This document shows positions 24,972 to 34,401 of a stretch of DNA of 64,000 bases, in pieces. Where the stretch lies: contig NZ_CP027668.1 of the NCBI RefSeq assembly GCF_003008515.1, positions 3,575,001-3,639,000 on the forward strand. Reading direction: 5' to 3'. The stretch's first letter is position 1; every line of letters starts with the position of its first letter. This DNA comes from Phreatobacter cathodiphilus (lineage in GTDB: Bacteria > Pseudomonadota > Alphaproteobacteria > Rhizobiales > Phreatobacteraceae). The position numbers and the translations under genes were made by a program. The notes below the pieces were generated by a model. That model was given only the letters and a program-made list of their open reading frames with translations, made no database searches and had not been told where the DNA came from.

Positions 24972-25338
24972 TGCCGCCGGGGTTCGTCGCAGGGAGCTTG
25001 CTGACAGCGTTGTGGCAGGAGGGAGCGGGTTCCGACGCCGGTCGGAATCGCTCGCCCTGCATGAAGCCAGTGCGTCCTTCGAGGCTCGCCCTCCGGCTCG
25101 CACCTCAGGATGAGGAGGGTGGTGAACCGCACGTCGGTGGAAGGGCACGGGGCTCTCGCGTCATTCGGCCCCGGTGCCACTCACGACCCTCCTCATCCTG
25201 AGGTGCGAGCGGCGGCGATGCGTCAGCATCGTCCGGCGGCGAGCCTCGAAGGACGCACTGGCGTCATGCAGAGCACCCGGTCTGCCAGCGGCCGAGCCTC
25301 GAAGGACGCGCGTGGGGCGTGCAGGTCTCCGGTGCCCG
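24972..25338. repeat. Intergenic region with a long inverted repeat
   Basis: No gene is seen. Two inverted copies of a dispersed element face each other: arm segments 25066-25090 and 25238-25262 are exact reverse complements over 25 bases, and 25098-25120 pairs with 25187-25209 over 23 bases. A third partial copy (GAGCCTCGAAGGACGCG) lies at 25294-25310. Such elements are frequent in Hyphomicrobiales genomes and generate false peptides containing ASFEA or LRCE. Confidence 0.8.
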
Positions 25339-27093
25339 TCAGTGCCCCGCGGCCAGCGTGCCGCGCTGGCGCGTGTCCGCCGCCCCGGCCCAGCCGCCCG
25401 GCACCGCCACGATGGCGTTGACGTTGCCGAAGGCGCCGCGCGGCGCGATCCGGTGGCCGCGCCCCTCCAGCAGCCGGACCGTATCCGGCGACAGCCCGCC
25501 CTCCATGTCGATCGCATCCGGCAGCCACTGGTGGTGGATGCGCGGCGCCGCCACCGCCTCGGCGATGTTCATGCCGTGGTCGACCACGTTGAGGATGGTC
25601 TGCAGCGTGATGGTGATGATGCGGCTGCCCCCCGGCGAGCCCGTCACCATCGCCACCTTGCCGTCGCGGAACAGGATGGTCGGCGTCATCGAGGAGAGCG
25701 GCCGCTTGCCCGGCCCGGGGAGATTGGCGGCGCCCTGCACCAGACCGAAGGCGTTCACCGCCCCGGCCTTGGCGGCGAAGTCGTCCATCTCATTGTTGAG
25801 GAGGATGCCGGTGCCCTCGGCGACGAGGCCGAGGCCATAGGAGAAGTTGAGCGTATAGGTGTTGGAGACGGCGTTGCCGAACCGGTCGACCACCGAGAAA
25901 TGCGTCGTCTGCTCGCCTTCGTGCGGCGCCGGGTCGCCGGCGCGGATCTCGGCGGAGGGGCGCGCCCGCTCCGGGTCGATCCGCAGCCGAAGCTTCTGCG
26001 CATAGGCCTTGGCGATGAGTCCGCGCACCGGCACCGCGACGCTGTCGGGATCGCCGAGATGCTGCGCCCGGTCGGCATAGGCGAGTTTCATCGCCTCCAC
26101 CATGAGATGGATCGTCTCGGCGCTGTTGTGGCCGCGCCGCCCGAGCTCCATCGGCTCGAGCAGGTTCAGCATCTGCACCAGATGCACCCCGCCCGAGGAG
26201 GGCGGCGGCATGGAGGCCACGCCATAGCCCTTGTAGGTCCCGCGCACCGCCTCGCGGATCACCGGCCGGTAGGCCCGGAAATCCTCCAGGGTCATGATGC
26301 CGCCGTGGGCGGCGAGCGCCGCGACGATGCGCGCCGCCGTCGCGCCCTCGTAGAAGCCGGCCGGGCCCTGCTGGGCGATGGCCTCCAGCGAGCGGGCGAG
26401 ATCCTCCTGCACCAGCCGGTCGCCGCGGCCGGGGGCGCTGCCGTCGGCCTTGAGGAAGATGCGGCGCGACGAGGGAAAGCGCCCGAGCCGCGCCGCCGCG
26501 CGAGGCAGCGAATCCGCCAGGTCCTCGTCGACCGGAATGCCGTCCCGGGCGAGGCGGATGGCCGGCGCGATCAGTTCGGCGAGGCCGAGCCTGCCCGACC
26601 CCCAGCGGCGATGGGCCTCCGCCAATCCCGCCACGGTTCCCGGCACCCCGGCGGCGAGGCCGGAATCGCGGGACTTGCGCGGGTCCGGCTCGCCGTCGGC
26701 CCCCAGGAACATGGTCGGCGTCGCCGCCGCCGGTGCCGTCTCGCGGTAGTCGATGGCCACCGTCTCGCCCCGCTCGGCGAGATGCACCAGCATGAAGCCG
26801 CCGCCGCCGAGATTGCCGGCCCGCGGCAGGGTCACCGCCAGCGCGAAGCCCACCGCCACCGCCGCGTCCACCGCATTGCCGCCGCGCTCCAGGATCTCGA
26901 CGCCGACGCGGGTCGCCCGCGCCTCCTGGCTCGCCACCATGCCGTTCGCCGCCAGCGCCGGATGCACCCGCGCCGCCTCGGCGATGATCGGCCAAGCGGC
27001 CGGTGCAGCGGGCGGCGTCTGCGCCTGCCCGGCGGCGGGCGCCAGCGCCAGGAGCGCGGCGGCGACGAGGCGCCTCCCGTAAGCCATGTCCAT
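25339..27093 (-). CDS. ggt: Gamma-glutamyltransferase
   Basis: This periplasmic glutathione hydrolase/transpeptidase of about 584 residues has a signal peptide (about residues 1-26, ending GQAQ). It is a self-processing Ntn hydrolase. The nucleophilic threonine after autocleavage is in EGEQTTHFSVVDRFGN. The large subunit precedes it, with LPRAGNLGGGGFMLVH and SSGGVHLVQMLNLLEP. The small-subunit glycine loop MVTGSPGGSRIITI and PLSSMTPTILF are intact. Starts at 27093 or the nearby Met codons at 27096 and 27087 are possible. It lets the cell recover cysteine and glutamate from glutathione. Confidence 0.94.
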   Translation of the reverse strand: MDMAYGRRLVAAALLALAPAAGQAQTPPAAPAAWPIIAEAARVHPALAANGMVASQEARATRVGVEILERGGNAVDAAVAVGFALAVTLPRAGNLGGGGFMLVHLAERGETVAIDYRETAPAAATPTMFLGADGEPDPRKSRDSGLAAGVPGTVAGLAEAHRRWGSGRLGLAELIAPAIRLARDGIPVDEDLADSLPRAAARLGRFPSSRRIFLKADGSAPGRGDRLVQEDLARSLEAIAQQGPAGFYEGATAARIVAALAAHGGIMTLEDFRAYRPVIREAVRGTYKGYGVASMPPPSSGGVHLVQMLNLLEPMELGRRGHNSAETIHLMVEAMKLAYADRAQHLGDPDSVAVPVRGLIAKAYAQKLRLRIDPERARPSAEIRAGDPAPHEGEQTTHFSVVDRFGNAVSNTYTLNFSYGLGLVAEGTGILLNNEMDDFAAKAGAVNAFGLVQGAANLPGPGKRPLSSMTPTILFRDGKVAMVTGSPGGSRIITITLQTILNVVDHGMNIAEAVAAPRIHHQWLPDAIDMEGGLSPDTVRLLEGRGHRIAPRGAFGNVNAIVAVPGGWAGAADTRQRGTLAAGH

Positions 27094-27246
27094 CATCCCA
27101 ATGATCCATCCCCTGAAAGGCGCACTGCCGTCCCGCGTCGGCGGCCCTTGGCAAGCGCCCGCCGTCCGCCATGATGAAACCGGTTGCGGATCTGAGTCGG
27201 TCACATCCGCGCGACCCCATAAGAACAACCGACGCGAGACCCGTCC

Positions 27247-27810
27247 ATGGCCGCCCCCGATCGCCTGCCGCCCATCCCGCCCGCCGACTACACGCCCGAG
27301 CAGGAAGAGGCCGCCGCCGATTTCCGCCGTCGCCGTGGTGTCGAGCCCTTCGGCCCCTATGCGCCGCTGATGCGCTCGCCGAAGGTGATGATCGACGTGG
27401 AGGCGCTCGGCCGCCGCCTGCGCTACGGCTCCTGCCTCTCCGAGAACCTGAAGGAGCTCGCCATCTGCCAGGTGGCGCGCTCCTGGTCCCAGCAGTTCGA
27501 ATGGTCGGTCCACGCCATGGAGGCGGAGAAGGCCGGCGTGTCGAAGGAGATCCTCGCCGCCGTCGCCGAGGGCCGCCGGCCCGACGGGATGAGCGCCGAC
27601 GAGGCGCTGATCTACGACGCCGTGGCCGAGTTGCTGGCGACGAAGCGCTGGTCCGACACCACCTATAACCGCATCGTCGCCCGTCACGGCGAGCAGGGCG
27701 CGGTGGAGATCCCGACCCTGGTCGGCATCTATTCGCTCCTCGCCATGGTCCTCAACGTCGCCCGCACCCCGGCCGACGGCGCCGAGGGTCTCTCCCGCTG
27801 GCCGGAGTGA
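27247..27810 (+). CDS. Carboxymuconolactone decarboxylase (AhpD-like) family protein
   Basis: This 187-residue all-helical protein starts at ATG 27247. The central region SENLKELAICQVARSWSQQFEWSVHAMEAEKAGV is the CMD domain, with the Glu and His seen in carboxymuconolactone decarboxylases; the Cys pair of the AhpD peroxidase type is lacking. Members of this subgroup are usually annotated by domain only. It is followed on the same strand by an Atg22-like transporter about 100 bases on. The biological substrate is unknown. Confidence 0.85.
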   Translation: MAAPDRLPPIPPADYTPEQEEAAADFRRRRGVEPFGPYAPLMRSPKVMIDVEALGRRLRYGSCLSENLKELAICQVARSWSQQFEWSVHAMEAEKAGVSKEILAAVAEGRRPDGMSADEALIYDAVAELLATKRWSDTTYNRIVARHGEQGAVEIPTLVGIYSLLAMVLNVARTPADGAEGLSRWPE

Positions 27811-27907
27811 TACCTCTCCCGATTGTGATTTCCGCATCGCGTGCAGCCCCCGCAAACAACCGCGACGCCTGAGTCCCTCCGGCGCGGAATACGTCGAAGG
27901 CCCCGTC

Positions 27908-29299
27908 ATGCTCCCCCCGCTCACCGTCTCGGGTGAGGCCGCCGCCAAGCCGGCCCCCCGCTCCGCCATTGCCGGCTGGGTTCTCTTCGACTGGGCGGCG
28001 CAGCCCTATTTCACGCTGATCAACACCTTCGTCTACGCGCCCTTCTTCGCGAGCGCGGTGGCCGCCAATCCGGTGGAGGGGCAGGCCATGTGGGGCTTCG
28101 CCACCAGCGCCGCCGGTGTCGCCATCGCCCTGCTCTCTCCCGTTCTGGGGGCGATCGCCGACGCCTCCGGGCGGCGCAAGCCCTGGATCGCCGCCTTCGG
28201 CCTGCTGCTGGTGGCGGGTGCGTCGCTGCTCTGGCTCGGCCGGCCCGGGGCGCCGGAGACCATCGCCATCGTGCTGGTCGCCTTCGTCCTCGCCACGATC
28301 GGCGCCGAATTCGCCACCGTCTTCAACAATTCGATGATGCCGACCCTGGTGCCGCCGGAGCGCATCGGCCGGCTCTCCGGCCTCGGCTGGGCCATCGGCT
28401 ATGTCGGGGGCATGATGTCGCTGATCTTCATGCTGGGCTTCCTCGTCGCCAGCCCGGAGACCGGCCGCACCCTCATCGGCCTCGAGCCGCTCTTCGGTCT
28501 CGACGCCGCCCAGCGCGAGGGCGACCGCGCCGCCGGCCCGCTGACGGCGCTCTGGTTCCTCGTCTTCGTCGTACCGCTCTTCCTCTTCACCCCCGACGTG
28601 CCCGCCCGCATGGGCATGGGGGCGGCGGTGCGCTCCGGCTTCGCCAGCCTGAAGGGCACGGTGAAGGAGGTGCGGCGGCACGGCAACGTGCTCACCTTCC
28701 TCGTCGCCAACATGATCTACATGGACGGGCTGGTGGCGCTCTTCGCCCTCGGCGGCATCTATGCCGCCGGCGTCTTCGGCTGGACCACCATCGAGATCGG
28801 CCTCTTCGGCATCCTCCTCACCATCACCGGCACGGCCGGCGCCCTGCTCGGTGGCCGCCTCGACGACACGCTCGGCTCCAAGGCGGTGATTCTCGGCTCC
28901 ATAGGCTTCCTCACCTTCGCCGTCGTCACCATCCTCCTCATCGGGCCCGGCCACGTCTTCTTCATCTTCCGCACGGCGGTTCCCGCACCCGGCGACGGGC
29001 TCTTCGCCACGGCGCCCGAGCAGGTCTATCTCGTCCTTGGCGGATTGATCGGCGCCGCGGCCGGGCCGCTGCAGGCGGCCTCGCGGTCACTGCTGGTGCG
29101 CCTCGCCCCGCGCGAGCAGATCGGCCAGTTCTTCGGCCTCTTCGCCCTCTCCGGCAAGGTCACCGCCTTCGTCGGGCCGTTCCTGGCGAGCGTCGTCACC
29201 CTCGCCCTCAACGACCAGCGCGCCGGGCTCGGCATGCTGGCGGTCATGTTCCTGATCGGCGCGACGGTCCTGTCCTTCGTGCGGGTCGAGAGGCCCTGA
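27908..29299 (+). CDS. MFS transporter, UMF1/Atg22-like family
   Basis: This 463-residue integral membrane protein has about 12 helices. Residues 22-40 (AIAGWVLFDWAAQPYFTLI) are the family signature shared with yeast Atg22 vacuolar effluxers. The MFS-type cytoplasmic loop GAIADASGRRKPWIA follows helix 3. Bacterial members are thought to export amino acids or other small metabolites, but no substrate is established. It may share a transcript with the CMD-family gene upstream (97-base gap). It ends before a short CTCCC/GGGAG repeat near 29350. Confidence 0.9.
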   Translation: MLPPLTVSGEAAAKPAPRSAIAGWVLFDWAAQPYFTLINTFVYAPFFASAVAANPVEGQAMWGFATSAAGVAIALLSPVLGAIADASGRRKPWIAAFGLLLVAGASLLWLGRPGAPETIAIVLVAFVLATIGAEFATVFNNSMMPTLVPPERIGRLSGLGWAIGYVGGMMSLIFMLGFLVASPETGRTLIGLEPLFGLDAAQREGDRAAGPLTALWFLVFVVPLFLFTPDVPARMGMGAAVRSGFASLKGTVKEVRRHGNVLTFLVANMIYMDGLVALFALGGIYAAGVFGWTTIEIGLFGILLTITGTAGALLGGRLDDTLGSKAVILGSIGFLTFAVVTILLIGPGHVFFIFRTAVPAPGDGLFATAPEQVYLVLGGLIGAAAGPLQAASRSLLVRLAPREQIGQFFGLFALSGKVTAFVGPFLASVVTLALNDQRAGLGMLAVMFLIGATVLSFVRVERP

Positions 29300-29388
29300 G
29301 GTTCTGCACGCCCGGAGGGGGCTTGCACCCCACCCGTCCCCGCTGCGCTCGGCCGACCCTCCCCCACCAGGGGAGGGTGAAGAGGCGG

Positions 29389-29778
29389 TCAGCGCTGGCC
29401 GCCCCAGGGCGGCACCGAGCCGCCGAAGCCGGTGGGCTGGGTCGGCGCCTGCTGGCCCATCAGCATCTCCACCGTCACGGCGGTGCCCGAGACCGAGACC
29501 ATGAGCATCGACTTGCCGAGGGTCTCGTAGTCCACGTCGATGCCGACGATGGCGTTGGCGCCGAGCCGCTGGGCCTCCGCCATCATCTCCTGGAAGGCGG
29601 TGTTGCGGCCGTCGCGCAGCACCGTCTCGTAGGAGCCCGCCCGGCCGCCGACGATGTCGCGGATCGAGGCGAAGAGGTCGCGGAAGATGTTGGCGCCGAG
29701 AATGACCTCGCCGGTGACGATGCCGTTGTAGCGGATGATCCGGCCGCCCTCGAGGGTCGGCGTGGTGGACAGCAGCAT
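29389..29778 (-). CDS. YbjQ family (heavy-metal-binding domain, DUF74) protein
   Basis: This 129-residue cytosolic protein starts at 29778, with GGGAG before it. The first 107 residues are a complete YbjQ domain: [20 protein letters not shown] at the start, then [39 protein letters not shown] and a final beta-strand. The domain forms a pentameric ring in known structures; the heavy-metal-binding label is based on weak evidence. A Gln/Pro/Gly-rich tail of about 20 residues is added. It lies 44 bases downstream of purH and may be its transcript partner. Confidence 0.9.
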   Translation of the reverse strand: MLLSTTPTLEGGRIIRYNGIVTGEVILGANIFRDLFASIRDIVGGRAGSYETVLRDGRNTAFQEMMAEAQRLGANAIVGIDVDYETLGKSMLMVSVSGTAVTVEMLMGQQAPTQPTGFGGSVPPWGGQR

Positions 29779-29822
29779 GAGGGTCTCCCTTGATCGCCCG
29801 CGCCGGATGTGGGGATGCGTGC

Positions 29823-31439
29823 TCAGTGGCGGAAGTGGCGCACCCCGGTAAAGACCATGGCGAGGCCCGCCTCGTCCGCCGCCGCGATCACCTCGGCGTC
29901 GCGCATCGACCCGCCCGGCTGGATGACGGCGGTGGCACCCGCCTCGACGGCGGCCAGGAGACCGTCGGCGAAGGGGAAGAAGGCGTCGGAGGCGACCACG
30001 GAGCCCTTGGTGAGCGGGGTCGTCCAGCCGCCGGCCTCCGCCGCGTCCTCGGCCTTGCGGGCGGCGATGCGGGCCGAATCGACACGGCTCATCTGTCCCG
30101 CGCCGATACCGACCGTGGCGCCGGCCTTGGCATAGACGATGGTGTTCGACTTCACGTGCTTGGCGACGCGGAAGGCAAAGCGGAGATCGGTCAGCTCCTC
30201 CGCCGTCGGCGCGCGCTTCGTCACTACCTTGAGGTCCATGGCATCGACCACCGCATTGTCGCGCGACTGGACGAGGAGGCCGCCGGCCACGGTCTTGACG
30301 GTGATGCCCGGCGCCTTCGGATCGGGCAGGCCACCGGCGAGCAGCAGCCTGAGGTTCTTCTTGGTCGCGAGGATGGCCTTCGCCTCTTCCGTCGCATCGG
30401 GGGCGATGATCACCTCGGTGAAGATCTCGACGATCTTCCGGGCCGCCTCCGCGTCCAGTGTGCGGTTCAGCGCCACGATGCCGCCGAAGGCCGAAACGGG
30501 ATCGCAAGCCAGCGCCTTCTCGTAGGCCGCCAGGAGATCGGGACCCTCGGCGACGCCGCAAGGGTTGGCGTGCTTGATGATGGCCACCGCCGCCGTGCGG
30601 GCGGGATCGAACTCGCCGACCAGCTCATAGGCCGCGTCGGTGTCGTTGAGGTTGTTGTAGGAGAGCTCCTTGCCCTGGAGCTGGCGGATCGTCGCCACCC
30701 CCGGCCGCGGCGTCGCGCCCTGGGGCGTCTTGTAGAAGGCCGCCCACTGGTGCGGGTTCTCGCCATAGCGCAGGCCCTGGGCGAGCGTGCCGCCGAAGGC
30801 GCGGTAGGGCGTCGCCGTCTCGTCGAGCTGGTCGAACAGCCAGTTGGAGATGGCGGCGTCATAGGCGGCGGTGCGCGCATAGGCCTTGGCCGCGAGGCGG
30901 CGACGCAGGTCGAGGGTCGTCGCCCCGCCGTTCGCCTTCATCGCCGTGATCACCGCGGCGTAGTCGGAACCGTCGACCACCACCGTCACGGCGTCGTGGT
31001 TCTTCGACGCCGCGCGGATCATCGCCGGGCCGCCGATGTCGATGTTCTCGATCGTGTCGTCCCAGGAGGCGCCGCGGGCGATCGTCGCCTCGAAGGGATA
31101 GAGGTTCACCACCAGCAGATCGATCGGCAGGATGCCGTGGGTGCTCGCCGCGGCCTCGTGCTCGGCATTGCCGCGGATGGCGAGAAGCCCGCCGTGCACT
31201 TTCGGGTGCAGCGTCTTCACCCGGCCGTCCATCATCTCCGGAAAGCCGGTGAGTTCGGCGACCTCGGTGACGGCGAGGCCGGCGTCCCGAAGCGTCTTGT
31301 AGGTGCCGCCGGTGGAGACGAGGGCCACGCCGAGGCCTGCGAGGTCGCGGGCGAAATCGACGATCCCCTCCTTGTCGGAGACGGACAGAAGGGCGCGGGC
31401 AATGGGCTTCACGGTCGACAAGGCGGGCGGCTCCGGCAC
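29823..31439 (-). CDS. purH: Bifunctional AICAR formyltransferase / IMP cyclohydrolase
   Basis: This catalyses the last two steps of purine synthesis, AICAR to FAICAR to IMP. It is 538 residues, the usual size. The N-terminal cyclohydrolase (MGS-like) domain opens [18 protein letters not shown] with [10 protein letters not shown] and [14 protein letters not shown]. The formyltransferase half has [30 protein letters not shown] and the catalytic Lys-His of [11 protein letters not shown]. The C-terminal [18 protein letters not shown] and TGVRHFRH are conserved. A heparinase-like gene lies directly upstream on the same strand, an arrangement widespread in Hyphomicrobiales. Confidence 0.97.
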   Translation of the reverse strand: MPEPPALSTVKPIARALLSVSDKEGIVDFARDLAGLGVALVSTGGTYKTLRDAGLAVTEVAELTGFPEMMDGRVKTLHPKVHGGLLAIRGNAEHEAAASTHGILPIDLLVVNLYPFEATIARGASWDDTIENIDIGGPAMIRAASKNHDAVTVVVDGSDYAAVITAMKANGGATTLDLRRRLAAKAYARTAAYDAAISNWLFDQLDETATPYRAFGGTLAQGLRYGENPHQWAAFYKTPQGATPRPGVATIRQLQGKELSYNNLNDTDAAYELVGEFDPARTAAVAIIKHANPCGVAEGPDLLAAYEKALACDPVSAFGGIVALNRTLDAEAARKIVEIFTEVIIAPDATEEAKAILATKKNLRLLLAGGLPDPKAPGITVKTVAGGLLVQSRDNAVVDAMDLKVVTKRAPTAEELTDLRFAFRVAKHVKSNTIVYAKAGATVGIGAGQMSRVDSARIAARKAEDAAEAGGWTTPLTKGSVVASDAFFPFADGLLAAVEAGATAVIQPGGSMRDAEVIAAADEAGLAMVFTGVRHFRH

Positions 31440-31512
31440 AGGCGGGGAATGCCGCGCGCTCTAGCACGCGCAGGCCGCCGCCGAAACCGCTTTCGCGCGC
31501 CGTCGACCGCCC

Positions 31513-33216
31513 TCAGAGCGGCAGTTCGGGCTCGTCCTCGGCGCGCGGGGGCGGCCGCGGCCGCTCCAGTTTCTGGAAGGACCAGGACACCGCCGGCGTC
31601 GCGGCGGAGGAGGCCACCGCCACGGTGATCTGCATGGTGCGGCGCGGCCCCTCGGCGAGCGCCAGCGCCACGCTCTCCTCAACCTGGACCGGCTGGTCGG
31701 CGAGGAAGCGCCAGCCCTCGCCGCTCGGCAGCCGCAGCAGCGCCGCGCGCGGATGCTCGGTCGGGATCAGCGTCACCGCCGGATGGATGTGGAAGCGCAG
31801 GACATAGGACCGGTCCTCCCCCTCGATCCGGTCGACGCCCTCGAGCAGGTCTCCGGCCGCCGACAGGGCGAGCCGCCGGCCGTGCCGCACCCCGACGCGG
31901 CCGAGATAGCCGTCGTGGCGCGCCTCCAGCGTCAGGTCCTGCCGGCGGCAGGTGACATCGCGCGGCCCGGAGAGGACCAGGCCGTCGGTGTAGAGTCCCC
32001 GGCCGAGGGTCATGGACGACCGCTCGGCGACGGTCACGGTCGAATGGGCGGCGGTCTTGCGGGCCTGGATCCGCCAGGTGGCGCGCTGCAAGGAGGGGCT
32101 GCCGCAATTGATGACGATGGTTTCGAGGCCGGAGGACAGCTCGAAGGAGAGGCAGCCGGCATGGGCCCTGGCGCTGAAGCCGGGCGGCGGCGCCGGGCCG
32201 CAATCCACCAGCGCGACCGTGCCGCCGGCTTCGAGCCGCTCGTAGCCGCCGCGCGGCGCGGAAGCCGGCGTGAGGCCGCGCGTCTCGTCATAGGCGAGCG
32301 CCGTCGCCACCTGGTCGATGGCGGTCTGGCCCATGCCGTTGAAACGGGCGAGCGTGCCGTCGCCGTGCTGGAAGAAGCGGATCATCGGCATCATGCGGTC
32401 CACCGCCGTCAGGATCGCCGCGGGCGGCGTCGCGTTGCGGGCCGGAAAGAGCTGGCGCAGCGGCAAAAGGTCGAGCACCAGCGCCACCAGCACGCCGGGA
32501 TCGCGGCTGACATGGCAGCCGTCCGGCAGGATCTGGCGGTCGAGCTCCTCGCCGAGCAGCCGGGAGGCGCGCGACACCAGTCTCTCCTCGCCCTCCATGC
32601 ACAGGCCCGCCGTGACCAGCGCCACCAGCACCGCCAGCCGCCCGACGCCGGGCGGCAGGCGGGCGATCGCGAAGTCGAGCTGCCGGACCTGACGCCACAG
32701 CGCCCGCGAGAAGCGTCGGTAGAACACCTGGTCGGCGCCGGCGAGCAGCAGGCCCGAGGCGCCGATCCAGGCCCGCACGCGCTCCGCCGCGACGGTGACG
32801 GAGGACGGCCGTGACCGGCCGCGCGCCTCTGCCTCCATCCAGCCGGAGACGAGGCGCCGCGCGGCCTCGGCCGCCTCGGGCGTGCCGGCGGCGCGCAGGT
32901 GCCGCAGCCAGGAAAAGCCCGCCAGCGCCTCGGCCCAGTCGCGGTTGGGCGGCCTCGCGGCGAAGGGATCGGCGTCGGTGATGATGCGGCCGGCGAAGAC
33001 GTAGACGCCGGAGATCAGCTCGTCGGCTCGCACCGGATCGGCCGTCCGCAGATCCTGCGGCACCAGGACGATGGCGGGCGCAGGGGTGGCGCCGAGGGCG
33101 ACCCGCAGCCGGCCGGGCACGGCCGTGAGTCCGGTGGCCGCGCGCAGGCTCGCTGCCGCGACGAGCGACAGGGCCGCCCGCCGCTCCCCGATCAAGGCCC
33201 TCCAGGCGATCCCCAA
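31513..33216 (-). CDS. Heparinase II/III family protein
   Basis: This 567-residue protein has an alpha/alpha toroid followed by a beta-sandwich of the heparinase II/III type. Recognisable blocks are the helical part around DADPFAARPPNRDWAEALAGF, SRDPGVLVALVLDLLPLR and FQHGDGTLARFNGMG. The sandwich follows, with SFELSSGLETIVINCGSPS and TAAHSTVTVAERSS, the latter matching the H-N-T-type motif of the family. No signal peptide is obvious. Relatives sit beside purH across the order yet have no proven substrate; uronic-acid-containing polysaccharide is a guess. The C-terminus is Pro/Glu-rich. Confidence 0.88.
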   Translation of the reverse strand: MGIAWRALIGERRAALSLVAAASLRAATGLTAVPGRLRVALGATPAPAIVLVPQDLRTADPVRADELISGVYVFAGRIITDADPFAARPPNRDWAEALAGFSWLRHLRAAGTPEAAEAARRLVSGWMEAEARGRSRPSSVTVAAERVRAWIGASGLLLAGADQVFYRRFSRALWRQVRQLDFAIARLPPGVGRLAVLVALVTAGLCMEGEERLVSRASRLLGEELDRQILPDGCHVSRDPGVLVALVLDLLPLRQLFPARNATPPAAILTAVDRMMPMIRFFQHGDGTLARFNGMGQTAIDQVATALAYDETRGLTPASAPRGGYERLEAGGTVALVDCGPAPPPGFSARAHAGCLSFELSSGLETIVINCGSPSLQRATWRIQARKTAAHSTVTVAERSSMTLGRGLYTDGLVLSGPRDVTCRRQDLTLEARHDGYLGRVGVRHGRRLALSAAGDLLEGVDRIEGEDRSYVLRFHIHPAVTLIPTEHPRAALLRLPSGEGWRFLADQPVQVEESVALALAEGPRRTMQITVAVASSAATPAVSWSFQKLERPRPPPRAEDEPELPL

Positions 33217-33387
33217 GATCCCTCATCCCCCACGATCCGCCTCTCCGCAGCGCTCGCGAGGCGGGCCGTGGGGGGGCATTGCCCTCATCAAGCCACAGCG
33301 GGATTTCCAAGCCATTAACCATTTCGCGCTTTGATGCGGCCATGCCGGGTGGCGCTGTCCGGCTCCGTTGGTCCTGGAGTGTGTCCC

Positions 33388-34200
33388 GTGTCCCGATCGA
33401 CCCTGCCCGTCGCCGCCGCGCTGCTGTCGTGCCTTGCCGTGCCGGCCCTCGCGCAGGAGCGGGTCTCCGCCCGCTACGAAATCCTCATCGGCGGCCTCCA
33501 GGTCGGCATCGCCGGCTTCGAGGGCCGCGTGTCCCAGGACAGCTACCAGGCCTCGGTCTCGCTCCGCCTGTCGGGCGTCTCCCGCATCATCGCCTCCGGC
33601 CGAGGCTCGGCCATGGCGTCGGGCCGCATCGCCGGCGGCCGCGCCGTGCCGGCGAACTACACCCTCACCCTCGCCACCACCCAGCAGAACGACACCATCC
33701 GCATGGCCATGGCCGGCGGCAGCGTGCGCTCCCATTCCGCCGAACCCGAGCGCCCGGCGGCGGCCGACCAGGTGCCGCTCACCGCCGGCCACCGGCAGGG
33801 CGTCCTCGACCCGCTCTCCGCCGGCTTCTTCTTCGTCCCCGGCAGCGGCCCGACCACGGTGGCGGAAGCCTGCGCCAAGACCTTCCCGGTCTTCGACGGT
33901 CGCCAGCGCTACGACCTCTCCTTCTCCTTCGCCCGGACCGAGACCCTGAAGGTCGCCGGCTATGAGGGGCCGGCGGTCGTCTGCAACGCGCGCTACCGCG
34001 CCATCGCCGGCCATCGCCCCGCCGTGACGGCGCCGATGGAGGCGAACCGCGACATGCAGATCTGGCTGGCGCCGGTCGCCGGGACCAGGGCGCTGGTTCC
34101 CGCCCGCATCGCCATCCGCACGCCGGTCGGCATGGCCGAGATCCAGCCGACGCGGCTCGAACTCGGCGCCCCCGCGACGACTGCGTCGGTGAGTCGCTGA
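33388..34200 (+). CDS. DUF3108 exported protein
   Basis: With a GTG start at 33388 (GGAG nine bases upstream) it is 270 residues with a good signal peptide, VSRSTLPVAAALLSCLAVPALA|Q. The mature part is beta-rich and begins RVSARYEILIGGLQVGIAGFEG, the typical DUF3108 opening. Two cysteines (AEACAKTF, VVCNARYR) could form a disulfide. Function is unknown; DUF3108 proteins are periplasmic and often occur near envelope or translation genes. It is divergent from the heparinase-like gene with about 170 bases between. Confidence 0.85.
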   Translation: MSRSTLPVAAALLSCLAVPALAQERVSARYEILIGGLQVGIAGFEGRVSQDSYQASVSLRLSGVSRIIASGRGSAMASGRIAGGRAVPANYTLTLATTQQNDTIRMAMAGGSVRSHSAEPERPAAADQVPLTAGHRQGVLDPLSAGFFFVPGSGPTTVAEACAKTFPVFDGRQRYDLSFSFARTETLKVAGYEGPAVVCNARYRAIAGHRPAVTAPMEANRDMQIWLAPVAGTRALVPARIAIRTPVGMAEIQPTRLELGAPATTASVSR

Positions 34201-34227
34201 GGCCTCCTGCCCGGGGGTTAGCCAAAC

Positions 34228-34244
34228 TGCCTGGATTCTAGGCA
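34228..34244. promoter_or_regulatory. Small inverted repeat ahead of the NMT1-type ABC operon
   Basis: TGCCT-N7-AGGCA (34228-34244) lies in the 200-base gap between the DUF3108 gene and the ABC binding-protein gene. It could be an operator for the importer or part of a weak terminator. No TPP element or clear sigma54 promoter was found in this gap. Confidence 0.25.
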
Positions 34245-34401
34245 AATCGCCGGTGTCCCCGCGAAAAACCGGTTGCCGTCCGTTACGGCATGGTCTTTGC
34301 TGCCATTGGTAAAACCACGGTGCCCGCGTCATCCGCGGTCATCGTCCGGCCATCCCCCGGGGTTAGGCCTCGCGTTCACCGACCGACAGAAGGCCCGCCG
34401 A

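Noticed and set aside
25174-27174. Long plus-strand open frame opposite ggt
   Set aside because: Antisense shadow of a complete gamma-glutamyltransferase gene; starts inside repeat DNA.
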